Positions 45,157 to 53,959 of a stretch of 64,000 nt of DNA are shown one piece after another. A program made the position numbers and the translations under genes. Positions within the stretch are counted from its first letter, which is position 1; every line of letters begins with the position of its first letter. This DNA is from Cupriavidus pauculus (GTDB taxonomy: Bacteria > Pseudomonadota > Gammaproteobacteria > Burkholderiales > Burkholderiaceae). Under the pieces are notes generated by a model. The model did not search any database. It was not told the DNA's origin and worked only from the letters and a program-made list of their open reading frames with translations. The stretch lies in assembly GCF_008693385.1 (NCBI RefSeq), contig NZ_CP044065.1, positions 1,674,001 through 1,738,000 on the forward strand, in the 5' to 3' direction.

Positions 45157-46131
45157 TCAACCGTAAATCCAGACGTTGACGGGCTCGCCCACGCGCGCGA
45201 TGCCGCGGTACATGCCTTCGGTATTGAACGGCAACGTGACGTTGCCCGCGCGATCCACCGCGATCAGGCCGCCACGGCCGTTGATCGCGGGCAGTTTTTC
45301 CATGACCACGCGGCGCGCGGCCTCTTCGAGCGACAGGCCCGCATAGCGCATCTGCGCGGCGACGTCGTAGGCCGCCACCGTACGGATGAACATCTCGCCC
45401 GTGCCCGTGGCGGACACCGCGGCCACATCGTCCGCGTAGCAGCCGGCGCCGAACACCGGCGTATCGCCGACGCGGCCCACCTGCTTGTTGGTCACGCCGC
45501 CCGTGGACGTTGCTGCCGCGAGGTTGCCCTGCGCGTCGCGCGCCACCGCGCCCACCGTGCCGAACTTGCGGTCCGGATCGATCGGGTCCGTACCGCCGGC
45601 CTTCGCCTGCGCGGCCAGCGCGGCCGCGTCGTGGTCGAGCAGTGCCATGCCGGCAGACGCACGCGCGCGCAGCCACTGGTCGTGACGCGCCTGCGTGAAG
45701 TAATAATCGGGGGATACGAGCTCGAGGCCCTGCGCCTCGGCGAACGCTTCCGCGCCCTCGCCCGCGAACAGCACGTGTTCGCTGTGCTCGAGCACCGCGC
45801 GCGCGGCCAGTACCGGGTTGCGCACGCGCTTGACGCAGGTAATCGCGCCCGCGTTCAGCGTCGCGCCGTCCATCACGGAGGCATCGAGTTCATAGGTGCC
45901 CGCGTGCGTGAGCACGGCGCCCTTGCCCGCGTTGAACAGCGGGCATTCCTCGAGCAGGCGCACGGCCTCGGTCACCGCGTCGAGCGCGCTGCCGCCGGCG
46001 GTCAGCACGCGCTGGCCTTCGCGCAGCACGTGTTCGAGCGCTTCGGTGTATTCGCGTTCGCGTTGCGCGTCCATCGCGGCGCGGGTAATCGTGCCGGCGC
46101 CACCGTGAATGGCAATGACAGCGGAATTCAT
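45157..46131 (-). CDS. iaaA: Isoaspartyl peptidase/L-asparaginase, Ntn-hydrolase type
   Basis: 324-residue self-processing Ntn hydrolase that cleaves beta-aspartyl dipeptides and, weakly, asparagine. The autocleavage site and nucleophile T192 lie in [11 protein letters not shown]. The NAGKGAVLT motif at about 67-75 and the substrate-site region [14 protein letters not shown] also match. E. coli IaaA uses Thr179. It is first after the RpiR regulator and directly before gsiA, as in the E. coli glutathione import operon. Start at 46131 was chosen because family members begin [10 protein letters not shown]. Confidence 0.93.
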   Translation of the reverse strand: MNSAVIAIHGGAGTITRAAMDAQREREYTEALEHVLREGQRVLTAGGSALDAVTEAVRLLEECPLFNAGKGAVLTHAGTYELDASVMDGATLNAGAITCVKRVRNPVLAARAVLEHSEHVLFAGEGAEAFAEAQGLELVSPDYYFTQARHDQWLRARASAGMALLDHDAAALAAQAKAGGTDPIDPDRKFGTVGAVARDAQGNLAAATSTGGVTNKQVGRVGDTPVFGAGCYADDVAAVSATGTGEMFIRTVAAYDVAAQMRYAGLSLEEAARRVVMEKLPAINGRGGLIAVDRAGNVTLPFNTEGMYRGIARVGEPVNVWIYG

Positions 46132-46144
46132 CTGTACGGGTAAC

Positions 46145-47083
46145 TCAGTCAGGAGATTTCGGGGCGGCAGGACGCGAGGCGCCTTGCCGGGATTGCGTGT
46201 CGCGGTCATCGCTGCGCGCGCCGGGCGCGCCATACAGCCATGGCAGCAGGAATTCGGTCATCTCGGCCGCGGCCTTCACCGAACGCGCCGAGCGATAGGC
46301 CACCGCACCGCACAGCGCCTCGATCAGCGCGAGCACCGTGGCATCGGAGTTCGCCGACAGCCGGTTGCCCGCGTTCGCATACAGCGCGATATCGGCAAGC
46401 GGCGCCAGCGGCGAGGTCGGGCCGTCCGTCAGGGCGAGCAGGCGGCCGCCGTGCGCCTTCACGCGCTGGGCCAGCAGCATCGAGTCCGCGACGTAGCGCG
46501 GGAAGGCGATGGCGATCACGAGGTCCTGCGGCTGCAGCTTGAACAGTTGCCGGGCCGCGTGCGAGGCACCGCCCGCGTTGGACACCGAGGTGACCATGCG
46601 GCAATGCATCTCGAGGCCGTGCTGCAGCAGGCCGGCGAGGAAACCGCTCGCGCCGAAGCCCATCACGTAGACGCGCTCGGCGCCGAGAATGGCATCGACG
46701 GCGCGCTCGCAGGCATCGGCATCGAGCGAGCGGCGCGTGGCTTCCAGATTGCGCGCGCCGTCTTCGAGCGCGGCGGCGATGACGTCGGCCACGGACGACG
46801 GCCGTTCCAGTTCCGTGCGCAGCCGCTCCACGGGCGCGAGCGTCGCCTCGAATCCGCGCACGAGTTCGGCGCGGAACTGCGGGTACCCTTCGAACCCGAG
46901 CGCGCGCGCAAAGCGGTTCGCGGTGGCCACCGAGACATCGACCGCGGTCGCGAATTCGTCGATACGCATCGTCGCGGCGCGGAACAGGTTGTCCAGCACA
47001 TAGCTGGCCATACGCTGATGCGCGGGCGTCAGCGTGGGCAGGCTACGGGCGATACGCTCGGAAATCGACAGACCTTCGTGCAT
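46145..47083 (-). CDS. RpiR/MurR-family regulator of the peptide operon
   Basis: 312-residue regulator: N-terminal RpiR helix-turn-helix (about 1-75, with TRIDEFATAVDVSVATANRFARALGF-type region) and a C-terminal SIS domain (about 125-250, YVMGFGASGFLAG) that usually binds a phosphosugar. A 35-residue polar tail follows. It heads the peptide operon and ends 13 bases before iaaA. A palindrome of the type bound by the RpiR-family protein HexR lies 145 bases upstream. A sugar-phosphate-sensing regulator on a peptide operon hints at cell-wall-derived peptides, but that is speculation. Confidence 0.88.
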   Translation of the reverse strand: MHEGLSISERIARSLPTLTPAHQRMASYVLDNLFRAATMRIDEFATAVDVSVATANRFARALGFEGYPQFRAELVRGFEATLAPVERLRTELERPSSVADVIAAALEDGARNLEATRRSLDADACERAVDAILGAERVYVMGFGASGFLAGLLQHGLEMHCRMVTSVSNAGGASHAARQLFKLQPQDLVIAIAFPRYVADSMLLAQRVKAHGGRLLALTDGPTSPLAPLADIALYANAGNRLSANSDATVLALIEALCGAVAYRSARSVKAAAEMTEFLLPWLYGAPGARSDDRDTQSRQGASRPAAPKSPD

Positions 47084-47227
47084 GGGGGGTAATATCCTGC
47101 GGGCGGGCAGGCTTCAATCTGGTGCAAGACTTGGGTCCAAGGAACGGTCCGCACCAATATTGGGACCGATCGGAAGCTTCAGGAAAGCATGCCTGATGAA
47201 AAGGCACTTTCCTCGTGCGCCAGTTCA

Positions 47228-47243
47228 TGTAAATAAATTTACA
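47228..47243. promoter_or_regulatory. Palindromic operator candidate upstream of the RpiR regulator
   Basis: The perfect dyad TGTAAATAAATTTACA (7-base arms, 2-base centre) stands out in GC-rich surroundings. It closely resembles the HexR site pattern TGTARTWWWATTACA, and HexR is itself an RpiR-family protein. It lies between the divergent RpiR and ABC-F genes, so autoregulation is likely. Confidence 0.6.
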
Positions 47244-47324
47244 CGCAAACGGCATACCAGGAGAACCCCGGCGAACCCGAATACGGGTAATCCCCTATAC
47301 GCCGGGCACAGCGCCGCGCCGCGC

Positions 47325-47330
47325 TACAAT
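47325..47330 (+). promoter_or_regulatory. TACAAT -10-like element before the ABC-F gene
   Basis: GCTACAATG with TACAAT at 47325-47330, 36 bases before the GTG start. No convincing -35 at 17 bases. Weak evidence, given for completeness. Confidence 0.3.
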
Positions 47331-47365
47331 GCCGCCCTGCCTCACCGTCCATCGCCCGTCTTCCC

Positions 47366-49288
47366 GTGATCCGAATCGACCAGCTTGTCCTCCAGCGCGG
47401 CACCAAGGTGCTGTTCGACCATACCAGCGTGACGCTGAACCCCGGCGAACGGGTAGGCCTCGTCGGGGCCAACGGCAGCGGCAAGTCGACGCTGTTCTCG
47501 ATGCTGCGCGGCGACCTGCACCCCGATGGCGGCGACGTATTCATCCCCGCAAGCTGGCGCATCGCCCACGTCGCGCAGGAAACCCCGGCCGTCTCGCGCA
47601 GCGCGGTGGACTATACGATCGACGGCGACACCCGTCTGCGCGAGATCGAAGCGCGCATCGCCGCGGCACAGGCCTCGGGCGACGGCGCCGCCGAGGGCGA
47701 GGCGCATGCCGCCTATGCCGACGCCGACGGCTACACGGCAAGCTCGCGCGCGGAGGCGCTGCTGCTGGGTCTCGGTTTCACGCTCGCGCAGGTCTCGCAA
47801 CCGGTCTCGTCCTTCTCGGGCGGCTGGCGCATGCGCCTGAACCTCGCGCAGGCCCTGATGTGCCCGTCCGACCTGCTGCTGCTCGACGAACCGACCAACC
47901 ACCTGGACCTCGACGCCATCGTCTGGCTCGAAGACTGGCTCGCGCGCTATCCCGGAACGCTGGTCATGATCTCGCACGACCGCGAGTTCCTCGACGCCAT
48001 CTGCACGGTCACGGTCCATATCGAGCATCTGAAGCTCAATCGCTACGGCGGCAACTACACGCAGTTCGAGACGCTGCGCCTGCAGCAGATGGCGCTGCAG
48101 CAGGCCGCCTATGCGCGCCAGCAGAAGGAAATCGCGCATCTCGAATCGTTCATCACGCGCTTCAAGGCCAAGGCGACGAAGGCCCGACAGGCCCAGAGCC
48201 GCGTCAAGGCCCTCGAACGCATGGAGCGCCTGGCGCCCGTGCACGCCGCCGCGGGCTTCGCATTCGAATTCCGCGAACCCGAGTCCGCCCCGAACCCGAT
48301 GATGGTGCTCGACGGCGTGGATTGCGGCTACCCCGACGCGCAGCCGCCCGTCACGATCCTGCACAATCTGGCGCTGTCGATCCAGAACGGCCAGCGTATC
48401 GGCCTGCTCGGCGCCAACGGCCAGGGCAAGTCCACGCTGGTGAAGACGCTCGCGGGCACGCAGGATCCGATGAAGGGTACGCTGCGCCACGGCAAGGGCC
48501 TCGTCATCGGCTACTTTGCCCAGCATCAGCTGGAAACGCTGCGCGATCACGATTCCCCGCTCCAGCATCTGGCGCGCCTCGCGCCCGATACGCGCGAGCA
48601 GGAACTGCGCGACTTCCTCGGCAGCTTCAATTTCCGCGGCGACATGGCCACCGCGCCGATCGAACCGTTTTCGGGCGGCGAAAAGGCGCGCCTCGCGCTG
48701 GCGCTGATCGTCTGGCAGAAGCCCAACCTGCTGCTGCTCGACGAACCGACCAACCACCTGGACCTCGACACGCGCGAAGCCCTGACCATGGCTTTGGCGC
48801 AGTTCGAAGGCACGCTGATTCTCGTCTCGCACGACCGTCACCTGCTGCGGGCCACGTCGGACCAGTTCATGCTCGTGGCCGACGGCACGATCCGGCCGTT
48901 CGACGGCGACCTCGACGACTATCGGGACTGGCTGCTGCAACAGGCGGCCGCGAAGCGCAACGCCGCCACGGCCGCGCATGCGACCGACGCGGCGCCGGCG
49001 GTGAACCGCAAGGACCAGCGCCGCGCGGAGGCCGACGAACGCCAGCGCCTCGCGCAGCTGCGCAAGCCGCTGACGAAGGAAGTCGAGAAAATCGAGAAGC
49101 GGATGGCCGTGCTGCAGGCCGACAAGGACGCCATCGACGCGTTCATGGCCGACGAGTCGAGCTACGCGGAGGCCAACAAGGCGAAGCTGATGGAGATGCT
49201 CAAGCGCCAGGGCGAGGTCACTGGCGAACTTGAGACGCTGGAAGAACGCTGGCTGGAACTACAGGAACAGATCGAACAAATTCTGTAG
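47366..49288 (+). CDS. ABC-F family ATPase, YheS-like
   Basis: 640-residue soluble protein with two ABC domains and no membrane helices, the ABC-F layout; E. coli YheS has 637 residues. Walker A motifs GANGSGKST and GANGQGKST, signatures FSGGWRMRLNLAQAL and FSGGEKARLALAL, and two copies of LLLLDEPTNHLDLD. The charged linker between domains (FITRFKAKATKARQAQSRVKALERM) is the ribosome-tRNA probing segment of the family, and a C-terminal coiled coil ends the protein. ABC-F proteins act on the ribosome to relieve stalls or resist antibiotics. Start is GTG at 47366. Confidence 0.92.
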   Translation: MIRIDQLVLQRGTKVLFDHTSVTLNPGERVGLVGANGSGKSTLFSMLRGDLHPDGGDVFIPASWRIAHVAQETPAVSRSAVDYTIDGDTRLREIEARIAAAQASGDGAAEGEAHAAYADADGYTASSRAEALLLGLGFTLAQVSQPVSSFSGGWRMRLNLAQALMCPSDLLLLDEPTNHLDLDAIVWLEDWLARYPGTLVMISHDREFLDAICTVTVHIEHLKLNRYGGNYTQFETLRLQQMALQQAAYARQQKEIAHLESFITRFKAKATKARQAQSRVKALERMERLAPVHAAAGFAFEFREPESAPNPMMVLDGVDCGYPDAQPPVTILHNLALSIQNGQRIGLLGANGQGKSTLVKTLAGTQDPMKGTLRHGKGLVIGYFAQHQLETLRDHDSPLQHLARLAPDTREQELRDFLGSFNFRGDMATAPIEPFSGGEKARLALALIVWQKPNLLLLDEPTNHLDLDTREALTMALAQFEGTLILVSHDRHLLRATSDQFMLVADGTIRPFDGDLDDYRDWLLQQAAAKRNAATAAHATDAAPAVNRKDQRRAEADERQRLAQLRKPLTKEVEKIEKRMAVLQADKDAIDAFMADESSYAEANKAKLMEMLKRQGEVTGELETLEERWLELQEQIEQIL

Positions 49289-49312
49289 TTTTGAAGCGGT
49301 CTCCCTTACCGA

Positions 49313-49804
49313 TTACCGGAAATGCTTTTCGCGGCGAATCAGGCCGACCGCGAGAGTCAGCGTCAGACTCACAAGCCAGATCAACGACCACGCCGGAATC
49401 GACAGCCCCAGAATCGGCGGCAATTCCGCCGTGCAGAGGCCATCCGAGTAGAACAGCTGCGGCAGCACCCGCGCGGTCGGCAGCTGGTTGACCCAGTTCT
49501 CGAGCGGATCGATACCGCACGATGCCTTCGGGTTCAGCAACAGCGACACGTGATACCCCGCCACCGCGATGCCCGCGACGCCCGACAGCATGCCGAGCCC
49601 CTGCCACAGCGTGCGCGTGTTCTGCGCGACGACCGCGAGCAGCGAGAAGATGCCGATACCGAGGAACGCAAAGCGCTGCATGATGCAGAGCGGACAGGGC
49701 TGGTAGCCCTCGGCCATCTGCAGGTAAACGGCGAACGCGACCGCGCCGAAAGAAAGGAACGCGATCAGCAGAAAGTAAGCTCGGGAATTGGCTTGCATGG
49801 GCAT
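49313..49804 (-). CDS. dsbB: Disulfide bond formation protein B (DsbB)
   Basis: 163-residue inner-membrane protein with four helices that reoxidises DsbA and passes electrons to quinone. Both periplasmic cysteine pairs are present: C37 and C40 in CPLC, and C96 and C124 (ASCGIDP, DGLCTAEL). Converges with the ABC-F gene, 24 bases apart. dsbA is not in the window. An alternative start two codons later (MQANSRA) is equally plausible. Confidence 0.93.
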   Translation of the reverse strand: MPMQANSRAYFLLIAFLSFGAVAFAVYLQMAEGYQPCPLCIMQRFAFLGIGIFSLLAVVAQNTRTLWQGLGMLSGVAGIAVAGYHVSLLLNPKASCGIDPLENWVNQLPTARVLPQLFYSDGLCTAELPPILGLSIPAWSLIWLVSLTLTLAVGLIRREKHFR

Positions 49805-49957
49805 CGAATACAGGGAAAGTCATGCGAGGCATGACGAACGTTTCGACGCGCATTATGGCCGATTTTCCCGTCCGCGTTCGGACCGCACGGACAAACACCG
49901 CGCGGGGCGCTGCGGCGGATTGCCGCAGTGCCCCGCGAACATCCTGTCAGCGTCCCG

Positions 49958-51244
49958 TCACGCTGCCGTCTGCGCCGACAGATACCGGCGGCGCCACGGC
50001 TTGAGGATGGCGATCGCCAGCACGGCCGTGATGATGTCGAGCGCGATGGCCACGCCGAACACCGGCATCCAGCTGCCCATGCGCTCGTGCATCAGCGCCG
50101 CGAGCGGACCGCCGAAAATCGAGCCGATGCCCTGCGAGATATAGAGCCAGCCGTAATTCGTCGTGGCGTACTTCGTGCCGAAGGTATCGGTCAGCGTCGA
50201 CGGGAACAGCGAGAAGATTTCGCCCCAGCCGAGGAACACCACGCCCGACAGCAGCACGAACAGCACCGCGTTCTCGCGCGTCAGCAGCCACAGCGTCATG
50301 GCCACGGCTTCCAGTGCAAACGCGAAGCACATCGTGTTTTCGCGCCCCCACTTGTCCGAGACCCAGCCGAACAGCGGCCGCGTCAGCCCGTTGGTCAGGC
50401 GGTCGATGGTCAGCGCGAGCGGCAGCGCGGCCATGCCGAACACCACGGCGTTGGACACGCCGAAGTCCTTGGCGAACGCGGCCATCTGCGACGTGACCAT
50501 CAGGCCCGACGTCGACATCATCGTCATCATCGCGAACAGCAGATAGAACAGCGGCGTCTTCAGCATCGTGCGCGTCGGCACGTCCGCGACGTTGGACGTC
50601 ACCTGCGACGACGCTGCCGGCAGCACGTCGCCGGCAGCCGGCGCGCGAAGCCCCTGCGAGGCGACGAAACCGATCGCCGCGAACAGCAGGCCGAACTGCC
50701 ACAGCGTGGACTCGAGGCCCTTGCCGGCCAGCGATGCCGCAATCGGGAACGTCGTCACGATCGCGCCCATGCCATAGCCGGCCGCGACCATGCCCACCGC
50801 AAACCCGCGGCGATCGGGGAACCAGCGCACCATCTGGCCGACCACGCCGACGTAGACGATGCCGGTACCGAGGCCGCCCACGATGCCATAGCTCAGATAC
50901 AGCATGCCCACGGTCTGCGCCTGCGAAGCGAGCACCCAGCTGAGGCCCGCGAGCACCGTGCCGAGCGCGATCAGCCGGCGTGGGCCGAAGCGCTCGATCA
51001 GCGCGCCCTGGAACGGCGAAAAGAACGTCTGCAGCACGATCAGCATCGAGAACGTGATCTGCAATTCGGACAGCGGCACGCCAAGCTTGGCCGAGAGCGG
51101 CTTGGTGAACAGCGTCCAGACGTATTGCGGGCTCGAGATCGCCATCATGCAGGCGAGGCCCAGCAACAACTGTATCCAGCGCGTGCGCGCCAGCGGCAAT
51201 GCCTGCGACGCCGGAAGCGCCGCACCTTCAGCAACGGTACGCAT
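49958..51244 (-). CDS. MFS transporter, oxalate/formate antiporter-like (OFA family)
   Basis: 428-residue membrane protein with about 12 helices and OFA-family features: QYVWTLFTKPLSAKLGVPLSELQ in the first half, GFAVGMVAAGYGMGAIV, and SDKWGRENTM in the loop between helices 8 and 9. The group includes OxlT but most members carry other monocarboxylates. It lies downstream of the GGT-like gene behind a terminator-like hairpin, so it may have its own promoter. No frc/oxc oxalate genes are present, so an oxalate role is unsupported. Confidence 0.85.
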   Translation of the reverse strand: MRTVAEGAALPASQALPLARTRWIQLLLGLACMMAISSPQYVWTLFTKPLSAKLGVPLSELQITFSMLIVLQTFFSPFQGALIERFGPRRLIALGTVLAGLSWVLASQAQTVGMLYLSYGIVGGLGTGIVYVGVVGQMVRWFPDRRGFAVGMVAAGYGMGAIVTTFPIAASLAGKGLESTLWQFGLLFAAIGFVASQGLRAPAAGDVLPAASSQVTSNVADVPTRTMLKTPLFYLLFAMMTMMSTSGLMVTSQMAAFAKDFGVSNAVVFGMAALPLALTIDRLTNGLTRPLFGWVSDKWGRENTMCFAFALEAVAMTLWLLTRENAVLFVLLSGVVFLGWGEIFSLFPSTLTDTFGTKYATTNYGWLYISQGIGSIFGGPLAALMHERMGSWMPVFGVAIALDIITAVLAIAILKPWRRRYLSAQTAA

Positions 51245-51275
51245 CGAACTACTCCTTCACACTGTCAGACGGACT

Positions 51276-51307
51276 TCAAGAAAAGCCGCGCGCCGGTCGG
51301 CGCGCGG
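51276..51307 (-). terminator. Intrinsic terminator after the gamma-glutamyltransferase-like gene
   Basis: Perfect 9-base arms CCGCGCGCC (51286-51294) and GGCGCGCGG (51299-51307) with a 4-base loop. Read on the minus strand the stem is followed by CTTTTCTT. It lies 23 bases after the stop of the upstream gene and before the MFS gene. Confidence 0.65.
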
Positions 51308-51330
51308 CGGAAACCTGGGCCGGCGCCCCG

Positions 51331-52944
51331 CTACCACCCCACGGCCGCGCCGTCGCTGCGCGGATCGCTGCCGCCCTCGTAGAGCCCATCGGCGCCGAGC
51401 ACGATCGCGCCCGCATGGCCCATCGTCTCGTCGTACGGCAGCAGGATCTCCACGTCGTGCCCCAGCGCGCGCAGCGCGTGCTGCGTGGCCTCGGGAAAGC
51501 GTGACTCGAGCTTGAGCGTGTCGCTGGTCTGGCCCCACGTGCGGCCGAGCAGCCAGCGCGGCGCATCGATCGCGGCCTGCGGATGCATGCCGTAATGGAC
51601 GATGCGCGAGAACACGGCCGACTGCGATTGCGGCTGGCCGTCGCCGCCCATGTTTCCGTAGACGAGCGTGCGGCCGTCGTTCAGCCGCGCCATGGCGGGG
51701 TTCAGCGTGTGGAACGGCTTGCGCCCCGGCATCAGCGGATTGCGCGCCTCTGCATCGAGAGAGAAGCTGCAACCGCGGTTCTGCCAGTTGACGCCGGAGA
51801 CCGGCAGCACGATGCCGCTGCCGAACTCGTGATAGATGCTCTGGATAAAGCTGACGGCCACGCCGTTGCGATCGATCGCGCCCATCCACACGGTGTCGGC
51901 CGGCCCCATGCCCTCGCCCCACGGCAGCACCGCATCGGGACGGATGCGCGCGGCCGCGGCATCGAGCCACGGCGGCGCGAGCAGATCGCGCACGTCGACC
52001 TCCATATAGGCGGGGTCGGTGATATGGCGGTCGCGCACGCGGAACGCCTGCTTGGTGGCCTCCACGCATGCATGCACGAAGGCCGGACCGTTGGGGTCCG
52101 TGCCCAGGCCGTTGTCAGGCGCGAGCCGGTCGAGTTGCCCGAGAATCAGCAGCGACACGAGGCCCTGCGTGGGCGGCGGCATGTTGTAGACCGTGCCGCG
52201 CGAATGCGCGAGCGCGAGCGGCGTCTTCCAGACCGCGCGATGCGCCTGCAGGTCGGCCAGCGACAGCGGGCTGCCCACGTCGCCGAGTTCGCCGGCGAGC
52301 GTGCGCGCCAGGTCGCCGCGATAGAAATCGTCGAAGCCCGCCTGCGCAAGCTGCTCGAGCGTGGCGGCAAGGCGCGGCTGCCGGAAACGCTGGCCCGCCT
52401 TCGGCAGCCCGCGCGACAGGAACGTCGCCGCAAACCCCGGCATATCGTGCAATTCGTCCGCCTTGAGCGCGACGCATGCGGCCTGGCTTTGCGTCATCGG
52501 CACGCCATCGCGCGCATAGGCGATGGCGTCGGCCAGCAGGCGCGTGCGCGGCAGGCGTCCGCCGAGCGCTTCGCGCGACCATTCGAGCGCGGCATGCCAG
52601 CCGGAAATGGTGCCCGCCACGGTATTCGCGGCCATGCCGCCGCGCGTGGGCACACGGTCGAAGCCCGCCTCCCGATAGCGCGCGATGGTCGCCGCGCCCG
52701 CGGCCGCGCCGCAGGCCTCGAGCCCGCGCGGCGCCTCGCCCGGCCGTCCGATCAGCCAGAAGCCGTCGCCGCCGATGCTGTTCATGTGCGGGTAGACCAC
52801 CGCGATGGTTGCCGCCGCGGCGACCATCGCCTCCACGGCATTGCCGCCCTCGCGCAGAATGGCCGCCGCGCTCTGCGCGGCCAGCGCGTGCGGGGCAACG
52901 GCCATGCCGCGGCTGCCGCGACTGGGTTGAAGATGAAAGCTCAC
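51331..52944 (-). CDS. Gamma-glutamyltransferase-family hydrolase
   Basis: 537-residue Ntn hydrolase of the GGT family. The self-cleavage Thr is T351 in GPADTVWMGAIDRNG. The family's N-terminal REGGNAVEAMVAAAATIAVV and HMNSIGGDGF motifs and the late GGDGQPQ motif are present. No signal peptide is evident, so probably cytosolic, and members of this branch include glutathione hydrolases and cephalosporin acylase-like enzymes, so the substrate is open. Start is GTG at 52944 (SFHLQPSRG). A strong palindrome lies 14 bases upstream. Gene order GntR regulator, this gene, OFA transporter suggests one catabolic cluster. Confidence 0.85.
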   Translation of the reverse strand: MSFHLQPSRGSRGMAVAPHALAAQSAAAILREGGNAVEAMVAAAATIAVVYPHMNSIGGDGFWLIGRPGEAPRGLEACGAAAGAATIARYREAGFDRVPTRGGMAANTVAGTISGWHAALEWSREALGGRLPRTRLLADAIAYARDGVPMTQSQAACVALKADELHDMPGFAATFLSRGLPKAGQRFRQPRLAATLEQLAQAGFDDFYRGDLARTLAGELGDVGSPLSLADLQAHRAVWKTPLALAHSRGTVYNMPPPTQGLVSLLILGQLDRLAPDNGLGTDPNGPAFVHACVEATKQAFRVRDRHITDPAYMEVDVRDLLAPPWLDAAAARIRPDAVLPWGEGMGPADTVWMGAIDRNGVAVSFIQSIYHEFGSGIVLPVSGVNWQNRGCSFSLDAEARNPLMPGRKPFHTLNPAMARLNDGRTLVYGNMGGDGQPQSQSAVFSRIVHYGMHPQAAIDAPRWLLGRTWGQTSDTLKLESRFPEATQHALRALGHDVEILLPYDETMGHAGAIVLGADGLYEGGSDPRSDGAAVGW

Positions 52945-52957
52945 AGGACGATCCGCG

Positions 52958-52975
52958 ATTTATGTATACATAAAT
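52958..52975. promoter_or_regulatory. 18-base palindromic operator candidate upstream of the GGT-like gene
   Basis: Perfect 18-base dyad ATTTATGTATACATAAAT with core GTATAC, the core of many FCD-type GntR sites. It sits 14-31 bases before the GTG start, where bound repressor would block transcription or the ribosome-binding region. The only nearby regulator is the GntR protein encoded at 53216-53959. Confidence 0.65.
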
Positions 52976-53215
52976 TTCCTGCGGTATCGATTGCAACATG
53001 TGTGCCAAAGGCGATGGCCGGTTACGCGCGACGCGTCAGGTCACAGGCTGCGAGGCGCGGGCGCACGGCCCGGGCGGCCCCGCAAGGGGCCCCCATGGCC
53101 GCAAAGGCGGCTATTGCCGGGATGGCCGGGATGGGAGAGACGGTGTGTGCGACGGAGGAGAGGCCGCGCCATGCGCGTCACGGTTGCCGCGACAAAGATG
53201 GGCCGGGACCGCCCG

Positions 53216-53959
53216 TCAGCCGAAACGCCTGCGCCGTGCAGGTGCGTTCGCGCCTTCGGGCCGCACAAGGCTGGTGCGGGCCTGCTCGAGCCGTTCCGTC
53301 GTCAGGCGGCTCACTTCGGCGCGGCCATCCTCGATATGCGCGGACAGCAGCGCGACCGCCCGCGCGCCATCGCGCGCGTCCAGCGCGGCGAGAATCGCGC
53401 CATGTTCGTCGTAGGTCAGCGCGATGCGCGTGCCGAACGCAAAGTCGAGCCGTCGGATGATGCGGATGCGGTCCGTCACCTGCTGATGCACGGCCGCGGC
53501 CTCGGGGTTGCCGGCCGCATGGACGATCGACAGATGAAACGCCTCGTCGAGCTCGGCCACGCGCTGGCCGTCGTCGAGCCGTTCGGCCACCGGCACGCGC
53601 CAGATCGCACCGAGCTCGGCCACAAGCTTCGCGACCGCGGCGTCGTCCGACGCCCCGCCACCGCATAGGCGCATGACCGCATGTGTCTCCAGCATCGTGC
53701 GCAGCTCGTACAGGGCCTCGAAGCGCGCCAGGTCGAGCGGCACCACCTCCCAGCCATTGCGGTAATAGCCACGCACGAGGCCATCGCCCTGCAACCGCAG
53801 CAGCGCCTCGCGCACGGGCGTGCGCGAGATGCCGAGCCGTTCGGCCACATCGTTCTCGGTAAAGCGGTCGCCGGGCAGCAGCCGGAACGCGAAGATATCG
53901 TCGCGCAGGCTCTGGTAGGCCGCGTGCGAACGCGACGGCCGGTCGGCGCGCGCGGTCAT
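53216..53959 (-). CDS. FCD-type GntR regulator
   Basis: 247-residue regulator with an N-terminal winged helix (NDVAERLGISRTPVREALLRLQGDGLV) and an FCD effector domain with D..H..H ligands (DEAFHLSIVHAAG, DEHGAIL, ALLSAHIEDG). Its ATG overlaps the radA stop by one base (TAATG), so it is translated from the radA message. It probably controls the GGT-like gene through the 18-base palindrome; 271 bases separate them. Coupling of a metabolic regulator to radA is likely positional. Confidence 0.88.
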   Translation of the reverse strand: MTARADRPSRSHAAYQSLRDDIFAFRLLPGDRFTENDVAERLGISRTPVREALLRLQGDGLVRGYYRNGWEVVPLDLARFEALYELRTMLETHAVMRLCGGGASDDAAVAKLVAELGAIWRVPVAERLDDGQRVAELDEAFHLSIVHAAGNPEAAAVHQQVTDRIRIIRRLDFAFGTRIALTYDEHGAILAALDARDGARAVALLSAHIEDGRAEVSRLTTERLEQARTSLVRPEGANAPARRRRFG

